NCBI RefSeq assembly: GCF_937927635.1
Contig: NZ_CALBRW010000032.1
Coordinates: 1 to 37,153, forward strand
Length of the DNA stretch: 37,153 nt
From: an uncultured Microbacterium sp.
Lineage (GTDB): Bacteria > Actinomycetota > Actinomycetes > Actinomycetales > Microbacteriaceae
Direction: 5' to 3'
The notes beneath the pieces were generated by a model. It did not search any database and had not been told where the DNA came from. It was given only the letters and a program-made list of their open reading frames with translations. A program made the position numbers and the translations under genes. Position 1 is the stretch's first letter. Every line of letters starts with the position of its first letter. Shown one piece after another: positions 16,882 to 27,259 of the stretch.

Positions 16882-18260
16882 GCGCGGTGTCGGTGTTCCC
16901 GGATGCCGACTACCTGATCCTGTCCAGCCGTCTGATCCCGGATCTCGACGGCGGCTACACCATCGCCACGCTCGCGCGTGCCCGTCAGATGGCGGCGGCA
17001 GGCGTGGAGAGCGGCTTGGGTCCGCAGCTGCTGACCTTCGATCCCGGCACGGCCGCCGAGCACGCCGAGCATCGTGCCGTGTTCGCCGCGCGCGGTGCGC
17101 TGACAGCGCCCGAGCGACTGCGCAATCTCTTCGACGAGGCGGTCGCGCCCGGCGGCGGGGCGGCGGAGTGGGTGCGCGCCGCACTGACGGATGCGGTCCC
17201 CGCCGCTGGTACGGCCGATGACGACCGCGTGCTGACGGATGCCGACGGCCTGCCGTTCCTGTCCCTGCCGGTGATCGCCGGGAACCCCGACTGGCATCTG
17301 AGCACCGCGGCCGTGCGCGTGTACGACGCCGCGGGCACCGTGATCGGCGAGCTGGCCGGCTTCGGAGCGCTGTACCTCGCATGGCTGAAGAAGGTCGCGG
17401 CGGAGACCGAGCGCACGATGGTCGTGATCTGCGAGTCACGGCAGCTCGGCGAGCTGATCGCCTCCTGGGACGACCCCCGGGTGCGGATCATCCACACCAT
17501 CCACACCATGCACCTCGAGCCGCCGTTCGACATCGACGGCCCGATGAACCCGCTGTGGACCCGGTGGTTCGCGCTGTGCGAGCGATTCGACGCCGTGGCC
17601 TGGCCGACGAGATCGCAGCGTGCCGACGTGGTGGCGCGGTTCGGTGAGAGCGACGTGCACGTGCTGGTCTCCAACGGGATCGTGCCGCCTGCGGCATCCG
17701 CTGTGGAGCGCGAGCCGGGGCTGGTGGTGGCGCTGGGTCGACTGGCGCCGGGCAAGCGCGTGGATCACGCCATCCGCGCGTTCGTCGCGGCGGACGTGCC
17801 CGGCACGCGGCTGGAGATCTGGGGCGGCGGCGCTGAGCAGCAGCGCCTGCAGCGGCTCATCGACGACCTCGATGCCGGTGACCGCGTGCGCCTGGCGGGC
17901 TTCACCACCGATCCGGGATCCGTGCTCGATCGGGCTTCGCTGCTGGTCACCGCGACCCTGTACGAGGGCCAGCCGCTGTCGATCGTCGAGGCGCTCTCGC
18001 ACGGCTGTCCGGTGGTCTCCTACGACGTGCGGTACGGCCTGCGCGACATCCTCACCGACGGCGGGGGAGTGCTGGTGCCGGCCGGCGACGAGCAGGCGCT
18101 GTCGGATGCCCTGCGCCGGGTGCTCTCGGATGCCGGGCAGCACGAGCGCCTGCTGGCGGAGGCGCGCCCCGCTGCGGCGCCCTGGGACGATCAGGCTGCC
18201 ATGCGCTCGCTGGCGGCGGTGGCGCGGGCCGTGGTGTCACGGCCGTCACGGCGCGCGTAG
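16878..18260 (+). CDS. Family 4-type glycosyltransferase (TagE/GtfA-like)
   Basis: 460 residues from GTG 16878, which overlaps the guaA stop; GTG 16887 is an alternative. The N-terminal half has SRLIPDLDGGYTIATLARAR, near the beginning of poly(glycerol-phosphate) glucosyltransferases. The C-terminal half is a GT-B nucleotide-sugar domain with VALGRLAPGKRVDHAIRAF, LEIWGGGAEQQRLQRLI, RVRLAGFTTD and YEGQPLSIVEALSHGCPVVS (the E-x7-E type region). It probably modifies a cell-wall or surface glycopolymer in the cytoplasm. Donor and acceptor are not readable from sequence. It is last in the DUF3817-guaA operon, ahead of a strong terminator. Confidence 0.85.
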   Translation: MSAVSVFPDADYLILSSRLIPDLDGGYTIATLARARQMAAAGVESGLGPQLLTFDPGTAAEHAEHRAVFAARGALTAPERLRNLFDEAVAPGGGAAEWVRAALTDAVPAAGTADDDRVLTDADGLPFLSLPVIAGNPDWHLSTAAVRVYDAAGTVIGELAGFGALYLAWLKKVAAETERTMVVICESRQLGELIASWDDPRVRIIHTIHTMHLEPPFDIDGPMNPLWTRWFALCERFDAVAWPTRSQRADVVARFGESDVHVLVSNGIVPPAASAVEREPGLVVALGRLAPGKRVDHAIRAFVAADVPGTRLEIWGGGAEQQRLQRLIDDLDAGDRVRLAGFTTDPGSVLDRASLLVTATLYEGQPLSIVEALSHGCPVVSYDVRYGLRDILTDGGGVLVPAGDEQALSDALRRVLSDAGQHERLLAEARPAAAPWDDQAAMRSLAAVARAVVSRPSRRA

Positions 18261-18389
18261 CGCCGGGCATCTCCGTCCGGTTCGCGCGGAGATATGCGCG
18301 TGGCGCGGAAGAATTCCCGCATCCGATCCGCGCGAAGCGCACAGATCCGCGGCAGGCGCACGGCGCTCACCCTCCGAACGCGCCCGAAC

Positions 18390-18433
18390 GCGAGCAGGGG
18401 AGGCGGATCCGAAGATCCGCCTCCCCTGCTCGC
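18390..18433. terminator. Bidirectional terminator between convergent genes
   Basis: A perfect 20-bp stem (18390-18409 with 18414-18433) closes a CGAA loop. Its core is GCAGGGGAGGCGGATC and its inverse. It lies between the plus-strand glycosyltransferase and the minus-strand GlsB-type gene and can serve both. Confidence 0.9.
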
Positions 18434-18443
18434 ACCGTGGCCG

Positions 18444-18710
18444 TCAGGCCTTGCGGCTGCCCCGGCCGGCGATGGCGCCGTAGATCAGCAGCACGATGAT
18501 CGAGCCGCCGATCGCGCACAGCCACGTGCCGAGGTTGAAGAACGATTCGATCCCGAGTCCGAAGAGGCTGCCGATCCAGCCGCCGACGAGCGCGCCGACG
18601 ACGCCGAGCAGCAGCGTGACGAACCAGCCGCCGCCCTGCTTGCCGGGGAGGATGAGTTTGGCGATCGCGCCGGCGATCAGTCCGAGGAGCAGAAATCCGA
18701 GGAAGCCCAT
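18444..18710 (-). CDS. GlsB/YeaQ/YmgE-family small membrane protein
   Basis: 88 residues with three glycine-rich hydrophobic spans (GFLGFLLLGLIAGAIAKLIL, GGGWFVTLLLGVVGALVGGW, LCAIGGSIIVLLIYGAIAG). PGKQGGGW after the first helix is a family hallmark. The ATG at 18710 is preceded by GGAG at 8 nt spacing. Family members are linked to general stress responses but the molecular role is not known. Monocistronic on the minus strand. Confidence 0.88.
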   Translation of the reverse strand: MGFLGFLLLGLIAGAIAKLILPGKQGGGWFVTLLLGVVGALVGGWIGSLFGLGIESFFNLGTWLCAIGGSIIVLLIYGAIAGRGSRKA

Positions 18711-18813
18711 GATGGAGTCTCCGTTTCTTTCAGGTTCACGACGGTCTGTCGTGCAGACATTGTCGCGCACTTCGCGTGCAGGGGCCGAATCGCAGGGCGT
18801 GTCGCGGGTACGA

Positions 18814-18845
18814 GAACGGCCGCCCTCCGAGGAGAGCGGCCGTTC
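18814..18845 (-). terminator. Terminator downstream of the Bax-inhibitor-like gene
   Basis: GAACGGCCGC (18814-18823) and GCGGCCGTTC (18836-18845) form a perfect 10-bp stem around a 12-nt loop that contains CTC/GAG pairing. It lies 16 bases beyond the stop codon of the minus-strand gene. Confidence 0.8.
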
Positions 18846-18861
18846 CCGGTGAATCAGTGCG

Positions 18862-19818
18862 TCAGTTATTGCGCAGGATCGCGAGGATGCGCAGGATCTC
18901 GACGTACAGCCAGACGACGGTGACCATGATGCCGAAAGCGCCGACCCAGCCGTACTTGCGGGGAGCGCCGTTGCGCACGCCCTGCTGGATCTGGTCGAAG
19001 TCCATCACCAGCGAGTAGGCGGCCATGAAGACGACGAGGATGCCGATGATGAGACCCACCGGGATGCCGGCGATCTTCATGCTGTAGGCGCCGAACGTGT
19101 ACGAGCTGTCGATGGCGCCGGTCCACATCATGATGAGGTTGATCACCTGGAACACCAGGTACCCGATCATGGCGATCATGACGATCTTGGTCATCTTGGC
19201 GGACGCGCGGACCTTGCCGCTGGCGAACAGTGCGAGCGTCACACCGACGACGGCCACCGTCGCGAGCGTCGCCTGCATGACCAGGCCCGGCCACATGGTC
19301 TCGAAGAACGCCGAGATGCCGCCGACGAACAGGCCCTCGAAGACCGCATAGCCGAAGATCAGCCCGGGGCGGACCTTCTTGCGGGAGGTGAAGGTGACGA
19401 TCATGGCCAGGACGAATCCGCCGAAGGCCCCGATCATCCACGGGAGGATGGAGGCGATGGCGCCGGGCCGCGCGACGACCCCGCCGAGCGTCCACACCCA
19501 GCCGACGACCGCAGCCACCAGCAGGATGCCGAACAGGCCGGCGGTCTTCCAGGCCGTGTCCTCGACCGTCATCCGATCGGTCTCGAGGGCACCCGCCGAC
19601 GGTGCGGTGTACATGCCCTCGAGGTTGGCCTGGGCGGCGGCGTTGATGCCGGCCTGGCCGAAGGCTGCCTGCTGCGCGGCCGCAGCGGGCGGCGGCGGGG
19701 CGTACGGGCCCTGCGCGTTCTGCCCCTGCCGGGCGCTGCCGGGCGTGCCCGGGTACGTGGCGACCTTGCGCGGATCCTGCTGCTGGAACGCCGGGTTGTT
19801 GAAGACGAAGTTGCTCAT
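18862..19818 (-). CDS. Bax inhibitor-1/YccA-family membrane protein
   Basis: 318 residues. The first about 100 residues are a soluble, Ala/Gln/Pro-rich segment (FNNPAFQQQDPRKVATYPGT). Seven hydrophobic helices follow from about residue 105, with IFGYAVFEGLFVGGISAFFE and the C-terminal DFDQIQQGV motif characteristic of the actinobacterial branch (Bax1-I family). It may conduct or sense cations at the membrane, but its bacterial role is not established. The ATG at 19818 has AGAGG 8 nt upstream. It diverges from the phosphodiesterase gene. Confidence 0.9.
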   Translation of the reverse strand: MSNFVFNNPAFQQQDPRKVATYPGTPGSARQGQNAQGPYAPPPPAAAAQQAAFGQAGINAAAQANLEGMYTAPSAGALETDRMTVEDTAWKTAGLFGILLVAAVVGWVWTLGGVVARPGAIASILPWMIGAFGGFVLAMIVTFTSRKKVRPGLIFGYAVFEGLFVGGISAFFETMWPGLVMQATLATVAVVGVTLALFASGKVRASAKMTKIVMIAMIGYLVFQVINLIMMWTGAIDSSYTFGAYSMKIAGIPVGLIIGILVVFMAAYSLVMDFDQIQQGVRNGAPRKYGWVGAFGIMVTVVWLYVEILRILAILRNN

Positions 19819-19895
19819 GGTGTGGCCTCTGCTCCCGAGGGATCGGTCAACTCTTTCCTCAACGATACTGGTGCCCGCCTATGAACGGGGTGCTT

Positions 19896-19901
19896 TACGC
19901 T
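19896..19901 (+). promoter_or_regulatory. Candidate -10 element, leaderless start of the phosphodiesterase gene
   Basis: TACGCT ends 6 nt before the GTG at 19908 and nothing resembles a ribosome site. This spacing decides the GTG start over the ATG at 19881, which lies upstream of the hexamer. Confidence 0.5.
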
Positions 19902-19907
19902 GAGAGC

Positions 19908-20891
19908 GTGCCCAGGAAATCGCCTCTGATCATCGGGCACCGCGGTGCCCCCGGTTACCGTCCGGAGCACAGCCGCTCCTCGTACGAGCTGGCGTTCGCG
20001 ATGGGCGTGGATGCCGTCGAGCCGGACGTCGTGGCCACCAGCGACGGCGTGCTGGTCATCCGGCACGAGAACGAGATCTCCGGTACGACGGATGTCGCCG
20101 AGCATCCGGAGTTCGCCGACCGCCGCACGACGAAGAGCATCGACGGCGAGCGACTGACGGGCTGGTTCACCGACGACTTCACCTGGGACGAACTGGCCAC
20201 GCTGCGCACCCGCGAGCGCCTGCCGCGCATCCGCACCTCGAGCGCGACCTTCGACGATCGGCAGCCGATCCTGCGTCTGCCGGACCTGCTGGCGATGATC
20301 CGCGAGGCGTCCGTCGAGCACGGCCGTGAGATCGGCCTGGTGCTCGAGGTGAAGCACGCCACGTACTTCGCCTCGATCGGGCTGGACCTCGTGCCGCTGA
20401 TCGAGCGCGACCTGCGCGCGGAAGGCTGGGCCGCGGGGGAGCTGCCGCTGGTGATCGAGTCCTTCGAGCAGACCGTGCTGATGCGGTTGCGGCGCACCGG
20501 CATCGCGGCATCCTTCGTCTACCTCATCGAGGCGTCCGGCCGTCCCTTCGACCTGGTGGATCGGCTCGGGCCGGATGCGCCCGAGTATGCGTCGTTCGTC
20601 ACCGCGGCCGGTCTGGATTCTCTGCAGGGGGCCGTCGACGGCATCAGCGTCAACAAGCGGATGCTGCTGGATCCGGGCTCCACGATCGTCGCCGACGCGC
20701 ACGCCAGGGGGCTGCGGGTGTTCACCTGGACCTGCCGGCCCGAGAACCAGTTCCTCTCGGCACGGTTCCGCACCGCAGGCGGCAAGGCCGCGTTCGGGGA
20801 CTACGAGGCCGAGTGGCGGGTGCTCGCCGACACCGGCCTGGACGGCGTCTTCGTCGACCACGCCGACCTGGGCGTCGCGTTCTTCCGCTGA
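19908..20891 (+). CDS. Glycerophosphodiester phosphodiesterase
   Basis: 327 residues from GTG 19908 (PRKSPLIIGHRGAPGYRPEH). It has the GDPD signature: HRG near the N-terminus, Glu-Pro-Asp (VDAVEPDVVATSDGVLVI) and RHENEISGTTDV. The barrel continues with GLVLEVKHATYF and ends GLDGVFVDHADLGV. Family members split glycerophosphodiesters to glycerol-3-phosphate and an alcohol. The lack of a signal peptide points to a cytosolic enzyme. RHEN stands where many homologues have HD, as in related actinobacterial proteins. Confidence 0.9.
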   Translation: MPRKSPLIIGHRGAPGYRPEHSRSSYELAFAMGVDAVEPDVVATSDGVLVIRHENEISGTTDVAEHPEFADRRTTKSIDGERLTGWFTDDFTWDELATLRTRERLPRIRTSSATFDDRQPILRLPDLLAMIREASVEHGREIGLVLEVKHATYFASIGLDLVPLIERDLRAEGWAAGELPLVIESFEQTVLMRLRRTGIAASFVYLIEASGRPFDLVDRLGPDAPEYASFVTAAGLDSLQGAVDGISVNKRMLLDPGSTIVADAHARGLRVFTWTCRPENQFLSARFRTAGGKAAFGDYEAEWRVLADTGLDGVFVDHADLGVAFFR

Positions 20892-20905
20892 GGTCGGACG
20901 GGGAT

Positions 20906-21304
20906 TCAGGCCTGCGATCGGCGCACGCGGCGACCGGACACCTGGTCGGCCGTGAAGCGCAGCCAGAGCTCGCGCTCGCCACCCGCCCAGGGGCGCACTC
21001 GCAGAGCGCCGGGCATGGACGACACCTCGTCCGGTGTCATAGCCCGGACCGTCCCGTTCAGGAGGACATTCCACCCTGTGCCCGCGAGATCATCGTGGTG
21101 ATCGACCTCGAAGGCGACGGTGGGCTCGTCGGGGAGCCCGGCGAGGGCTCCTTCGGCTTTGGTCCGCAGCAGCACGTCGCGCCCGTCCAGCCGGTAGTTC
21201 ACCGGGATGATCTCGATCCGCCCGCTGCGCATGATGCCGACGCGCCCCACCGTGGTGGATCCGAGCAGCGCGAAGCACTCCGACTCGTCGAGAATGTCGA
21301 TCAT
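20906..21304 (-). CDS. Pyridoxamine 5'-phosphate oxidase-like flavin-binding protein
   Basis: 132 residues, short split-barrel type (MIDILDESECFALLGSTTVG, RIEIIPVNYRLDGRDVLLRT). The ILDESECxxLL..xxxGR start is typical of actinobacterial proteins that bind FMN or F420. The ATG at 21304 follows GGGAGG at suitable spacing. It is convergent with the phosphodiesterase gene, 14 bp away. Enzymatic activity is not deducible; a true pyridoxine oxidase is unlikely given the length and N-terminus. Confidence 0.85.
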   Translation of the reverse strand: MIDILDESECFALLGSTTVGRVGIMRSGRIEIIPVNYRLDGRDVLLRTKAEGALAGLPDEPTVAFEVDHHDDLAGTGWNVLLNGTVRAMTPDEVSSMPGALRVRPWAGGERELWLRFTADQVSGRRVRRSQA

Positions 21305-21463
21305 GGGCCTGCCTCCCACGCCGCCCGAAGAGGGGCAGCCGTGGCTCGATGGTAACGCGCCCGGTGGCGCGGCGTCACGGCGGCATCCCAGGCGGTGTCG
21401 ACGATCGTGCGCTCGCCGGGATGCCGGGAGCACGACGACCGGGCGGGTGTCGGGGGCACAGCC

Positions 21464-21469
21464 TAAACT
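21464..21469 (+). promoter_or_regulatory. Candidate -10 element of pcrA
   Basis: TAAACT ends 9 nt before the ATG at 21479, giving a very short or absent leader. GAAGGG at 21471-21476 is too close to the ATG to be an ideal ribosome site. Confidence 0.4.
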
Positions 21470-21478
21470 CGAAGGGCC

Positions 21479-23941
<2,463 letters not shown>

Positions 23942-23987
23942 CGGATCCTGTCGCGGATCCTGTGGCGGAGCACCCCGGTGCGGAGAT

Positions 23988-23993
23988 TAGGCT
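23988..23993 (+). promoter_or_regulatory. Candidate -10 element, leaderless start of the SseB gene
   Basis: TAGGCT ends 7 nt before the ATG at 24001. No ribosome site lies between. Just upstream, GCGGATCCTGT occurs twice (from 23941 and 23953). Confidence 0.5.
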
Positions 23994-24000
23994 GGCAGAT

Positions 24001-25134
24001 ATGGCCCTCTTCTCTCGCCGCAAGAAGTCCGACTCCCAGCCGGACGTCGAGCCCGAAGCCCCTGTCGACACCGCCGCCGACGAGGCTCAGCCCGAGGCGC
24101 CCGCCGCACCCGTCCCCTCCGTGGGCATCTCCGTGCAGGCGTTCCGCGGCGTCGGCGCCGATGCCGGCCCCGCGCTGGAGCTGCCTCCGGAGACCCCGGC
24201 GGTGACCGAGGCGGGCGCGGAGGACACCGCGGCGCCCGTCCAGGCTCCGAACTCCCAGTCGCGCCCCGGCGCACCCCTGGGGATGGGCGGCGTGAACCTG
24301 CCGCTCGCGCCCGCCGCGCCGCCGGAGCAGACCCACACCGTCGAGGGCCTGATCGACAACGTGCTGCTGCGCGAGGCCCTCGCGCAGGTCGAGGAGGGCG
24401 CCACCAACGAGCAGCTGCTGGGCGTCATGCGCCAGTCGCTGCAGGGGCACCTGTACCTGCGCGTGCACGGCGACGCTCGCGAGCAGATGGCCTCGGACCA
24501 GCCGCTCTCGATCAGCATCATCCGCGACGAGGACCAGTCGTTCATGCTCGCGTACAGCTCGGGCGCGGCACTGCAGGCGTCCGTCACGAGCGAGGAGGAC
24601 GCGGCGTCCACCTCCGCCATCGCGCAGCCCGTCACAGCCATCTACCAGCAGGTCGTCGACGGCGGATTCACCGGCATCATCATCGACAACTCGTCCGGCC
24701 CGCACCGCGTGGTCTTCCCCACCGAACTGCTGCAGCGCGCGCTCGAGCAGGGCGACGCCGCCACGCGCGTCAAGGCTCTGCTGGCCGGTCCGCGCGACGA
24801 GGAGACACCTGTCAAGATCGCCGAGGCACTGGCGAAGACGCGCTCCTGGGTGGCCATCAACGACGGCACCAACGGTCAGCCGGTCGGCATCGCCGAGGCG
24901 CACACCACCGACGGCCGGCGCTTCCTGCAGATCTTCTCGCACCCGCTCGAGGTGGTGGCGCTGGGCCGCAAGGACCAGCCCATGCCTTTCGAGCCCGAGC
25001 AGCTGGCGAAGGTGCTCACCGATCACAGCGAGATCGCGGGCATCCTGGTCGACATCGCAGGTCCCTCCATCGCCATCGAGCGCGAGGACCTCAGCGCCGT
25101 GATGGTGCTGGCCGTCGACCTCGGCGAGGACTGA
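24001..25134 (+). CDS. SseB-family protein
   Basis: 377 residues. The first about 110 are a disordered, Ala/Pro/Glu-rich segment beginning MALFSRRKKSDSQPDVEPEA. The next part (about 115-245) holds an SseB N-terminal-type fold (LIDNVLLREALAQVEEGATN, LYLRVHGDAREQMASDQPLS, VVFPTELLQRALEQGDAATR). The end (about 265-377) resembles the SseB C-terminal domain (KTRSWVAINDGTNGQPVGIA, FLQIFSHPLEVVALGRKDQP). SseB was described in E. coli as serine-sensitivity enhancing; the molecular role is unclear. Monocistronic by spacing. Confidence 0.72.
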   Translation: MALFSRRKKSDSQPDVEPEAPVDTAADEAQPEAPAAPVPSVGISVQAFRGVGADAGPALELPPETPAVTEAGAEDTAAPVQAPNSQSRPGAPLGMGGVNLPLAPAAPPEQTHTVEGLIDNVLLREALAQVEEGATNEQLLGVMRQSLQGHLYLRVHGDAREQMASDQPLSISIIRDEDQSFMLAYSSGAALQASVTSEEDAASTSAIAQPVTAIYQQVVDGGFTGIIIDNSSGPHRVVFPTELLQRALEQGDAATRVKALLAGPRDEETPVKIAEALAKTRSWVAINDGTNGQPVGIAEAHTTDGRRFLQIFSHPLEVVALGRKDQPMPFEPEQLAKVLTDHSEIAGILVDIAGPSIAIEREDLSAVMVLAVDLGED

Positions 25135-25192
25135 GTCGCGTCGGGTCGAGCCGATGCGGCGGATACCGCTGTCGCGGCGGCATCGGAGCACG

Positions 25193-25198
25193 TAGGGT
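25193..25198 (+). promoter_or_regulatory. Candidate -10 element, leaderless start of the polymerase-domain gene
   Basis: TAGGGT ends 6 nt before the ATG at 25205, the same spacing as at the other leaderless candidates in this window. Confidence 0.45.
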
Positions 25199-25204
25199 CG
25201 GCAC

Positions 25205-26269
25205 ATGGCATCCGAGCGCGTGAGTCTGAGAGTCACCGACGCCGACGGCGAGCGCGAGGTCTCGCTGTCCAGCCCGAACAAGGTGATCTGGCCCGACGGC
25301 GGTGACGGCATCACCAAGGCGGAGTACGCGGAGTACATGCAGCAGGTGTCCGCGCCGTTCCTCGCGGCCAACGGGCATCGTCCGGTGTCGCTGGAGCGGT
25401 TCCGCGACGGCATCCGCTCTTCGGCAGACGACGGCGACCCCGGCGCCGGTGGGTTCTTCTCCAAGAATCCGCCCAAGGGCACGCCCGACTTCGTGGATGC
25501 CGTGATGGTCACGTACAACTCCGGTCGCAGCCACCCGCAGATCGTGCTGAACCGCACCAGCGCCATCGTGTGGGCTGTGCAGATGAACACCATCGTGTTC
25601 CACCCGTGGGCGTCGCTCGCGTCGAACACCGACAACCCCGTGGAGCTGCGCATCGATCTGGACCCGCAGCCCGGAACCGGCATCGCGGAGGGCATCGTCG
25701 CCGCACACGAGCTGCGCGCGGTGCTTCGCGAGGCGGGGCTGGAGCCGTTCATCAAGACCAGCGGCAACCGCGGCCTGCACGTGTTCTGCCCGATCGTGCC
25801 GGAGTGGGAGTTCCTCACGGTGCGGCACGCCGTCATCGCCGCCGGGCGAGAGCTGGAGAGGCGGATGCCCGACGCCGTGACCATGAGCTGGTGGAAGGAG
25901 GAGCGCGGACGGCGCATCTTCGTCGACTTCAACCAGGCCAACCGGGATCGCACCATGGCCGGGGCGTACAGCCCGCGCGCCAAGCCGGGTGCACCGGTGT
26001 CGACCCCGATCGAGTGGGATGAGCTCGACGACGTCGACCCGACCCGGTTCACGGTGCGGACGATCCCAGGCAGGCTCGCCGAGATCGGCGACCCGTGGGC
26101 GCGGATGCAGGACTCCCCGGGCCGCATCGACACGCTGCTGCAGTGGTGGGAGCGGGATGTGTCGAGCGGGCTCGGCGAGCTGTCCTTCCCGCCGGAGTTC
26201 CCGAAGATGCCCGGCGAGCCCCCGCGCGTGCAGCCCTCGAAGAAGGTCGCCGAGAACTGGCCGGACTGA
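25205..26269 (+). CDS. LigD-type NHEJ polymerase domain (stand-alone PolDom)
   Basis: 354 residues. It is an archaeo-eukaryotic primase-like polymerase that fills gaps at broken ends in non-homologous end joining with Ku and an ATP-dependent ligase. Visible motifs: LSSPNKVIWPDGG at the start, ELRIDLDPQPGTG with the metal-binding Asp pair, FIKTSGNRGLHVFCPI, and SWWKEERGRRIFVDFNQANR. It corresponds to the polymerase domain of multidomain LigD, here without fused nuclease or ligase. Its stop codon directly abuts the stop of the convergent ligase fragment (TGATCA at 26267-26272). Ku is not in the window. Confidence 0.93.
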   Translation: MASERVSLRVTDADGEREVSLSSPNKVIWPDGGDGITKAEYAEYMQQVSAPFLAANGHRPVSLERFRDGIRSSADDGDPGAGGFFSKNPPKGTPDFVDAVMVTYNSGRSHPQIVLNRTSAIVWAVQMNTIVFHPWASLASNTDNPVELRIDLDPQPGTGIAEGIVAAHELRAVLREAGLEPFIKTSGNRGLHVFCPIVPEWEFLTVRHAVIAAGRELERRMPDAVTMSWWKEERGRRIFVDFNQANRDRTMAGAYSPRAKPGAPVSTPIEWDELDDVDPTRFTVRTIPGRLAEIGDPWARMQDSPGRIDTLLQWWERDVSSGLGELSFPPEFPKMPGEPPRVQPSKKVAENWPD

Positions 26270-27203
26270 TCAGGCGAGGACGTCCGAGAGCGCGTACGAG
26301 GGGACGACCTCGAGCTGCGAGTACGTGCACGAGCGCGGGTCGCGGTCGGGGCGCCAGCGCTCGAACTGCACGGTGTGCCGGAACCGCGCGCCCTCCAACT
26401 GGTCGTAGCGCACCTCCAGCACGCGCTCCGGGCGCAGCCGCACGAACGAGACGTCCTTCGCGCCGGTGAACCGGGAGCGCTCGCCCTCGCCGGTCACGGC
26501 CTTGCCGGACTCATCGCGCTCCACCAGGGGAGCCAGGTCCTCGACGAGCTGCCGGCGCATGGCATCCGTCCACGCGGCCACGCCGCCCACCTGCCGCAGC
26601 TCGCCGTCCGCGCCGTACAGCCCCACCAGCAGCGAGCCCACGCCCGAGCCGCTCTTGTGGATGCGGTAGCCGAGGGCCACGACATCCGCCGTGCGAGCGT
26701 GCTTGATCTTGATCAGCGTGCGCTTGCCGGGTGCGTACGGATCGTCCAGCGGCTTGGCGACCACGCCGTCGAGTCCCGCGCCCTCGAACTCCGCCAGCCA
26801 GCGGCGTGCGAGGTCGGGGTCGTTGGTCGTGCGGGTCAGATGCAGCGGGGAGCGGGCGCCCGCCAGCATCCGCTCCAGCCTCGCGCGTCGCTCGCGGAAC
26901 GGGAGTCGCTGCAGATCCTCGTCTCCCTCCACCAGCAGATCGAAGGCGACGAACATCGCCGGCGTCTCGGCCGCGAGCTTCGCCACCCGCGAGGCGGCGG
27001 GATGGATGCGCTGGCTGAGCGCCTCCCAGTCCAGGCGCTGGTCGCCGGATCCGGTCGTCACGACGATCTCGCCGTCCAGCAGGCAGGGGCCGGGCAGGAG
27101 CTGCGGAAGCTGTTCCACGAGCTCGGGGAAGTACCGGGTCAGCGGCTTCGCGCCGCGCGAGCCGATCTCCAGCGCATGGCCGTCCCAGGCGATCAGCCCG
27201 CGA
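26270..27203 (-). pseudogene. ATP-dependent DNA ligase (LigD ligase-domain type), 5' end removed by element insertion
   Basis: About 310 residues align to the ligase and OB domains of bacterial ATP-dependent ligases: LEIGSRGAKPLTRYFPELVE (motif III region follows), DGEIVV, FVAFDLLVEGDED, EGAGLDGVVAKPLDDPYAPG (motif IV), RTLIKIKHARTADVV (motif V) and RYDQLEGARFRHTVQFERWR at the C-terminus. Homology begins at GLIAWDG. Just before it a full ligase should have the catalytic KxDGxR motif and about 25-40 further residues. Instead the frame runs into sequence opposing a recombinase gene with no ligase likeness. The catalytic lysine is therefore missing and the fragment should be inactive, unless the rest lies beyond the element. 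The longer open frame to 27367 is fortuitous. Confidence 0.85.
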
Positions 27204-27259
27204 CATGTTGACTGAACTCTTTCGGGTGGCTCGGCGTGTTCATTGGACTGAGGTGACGT

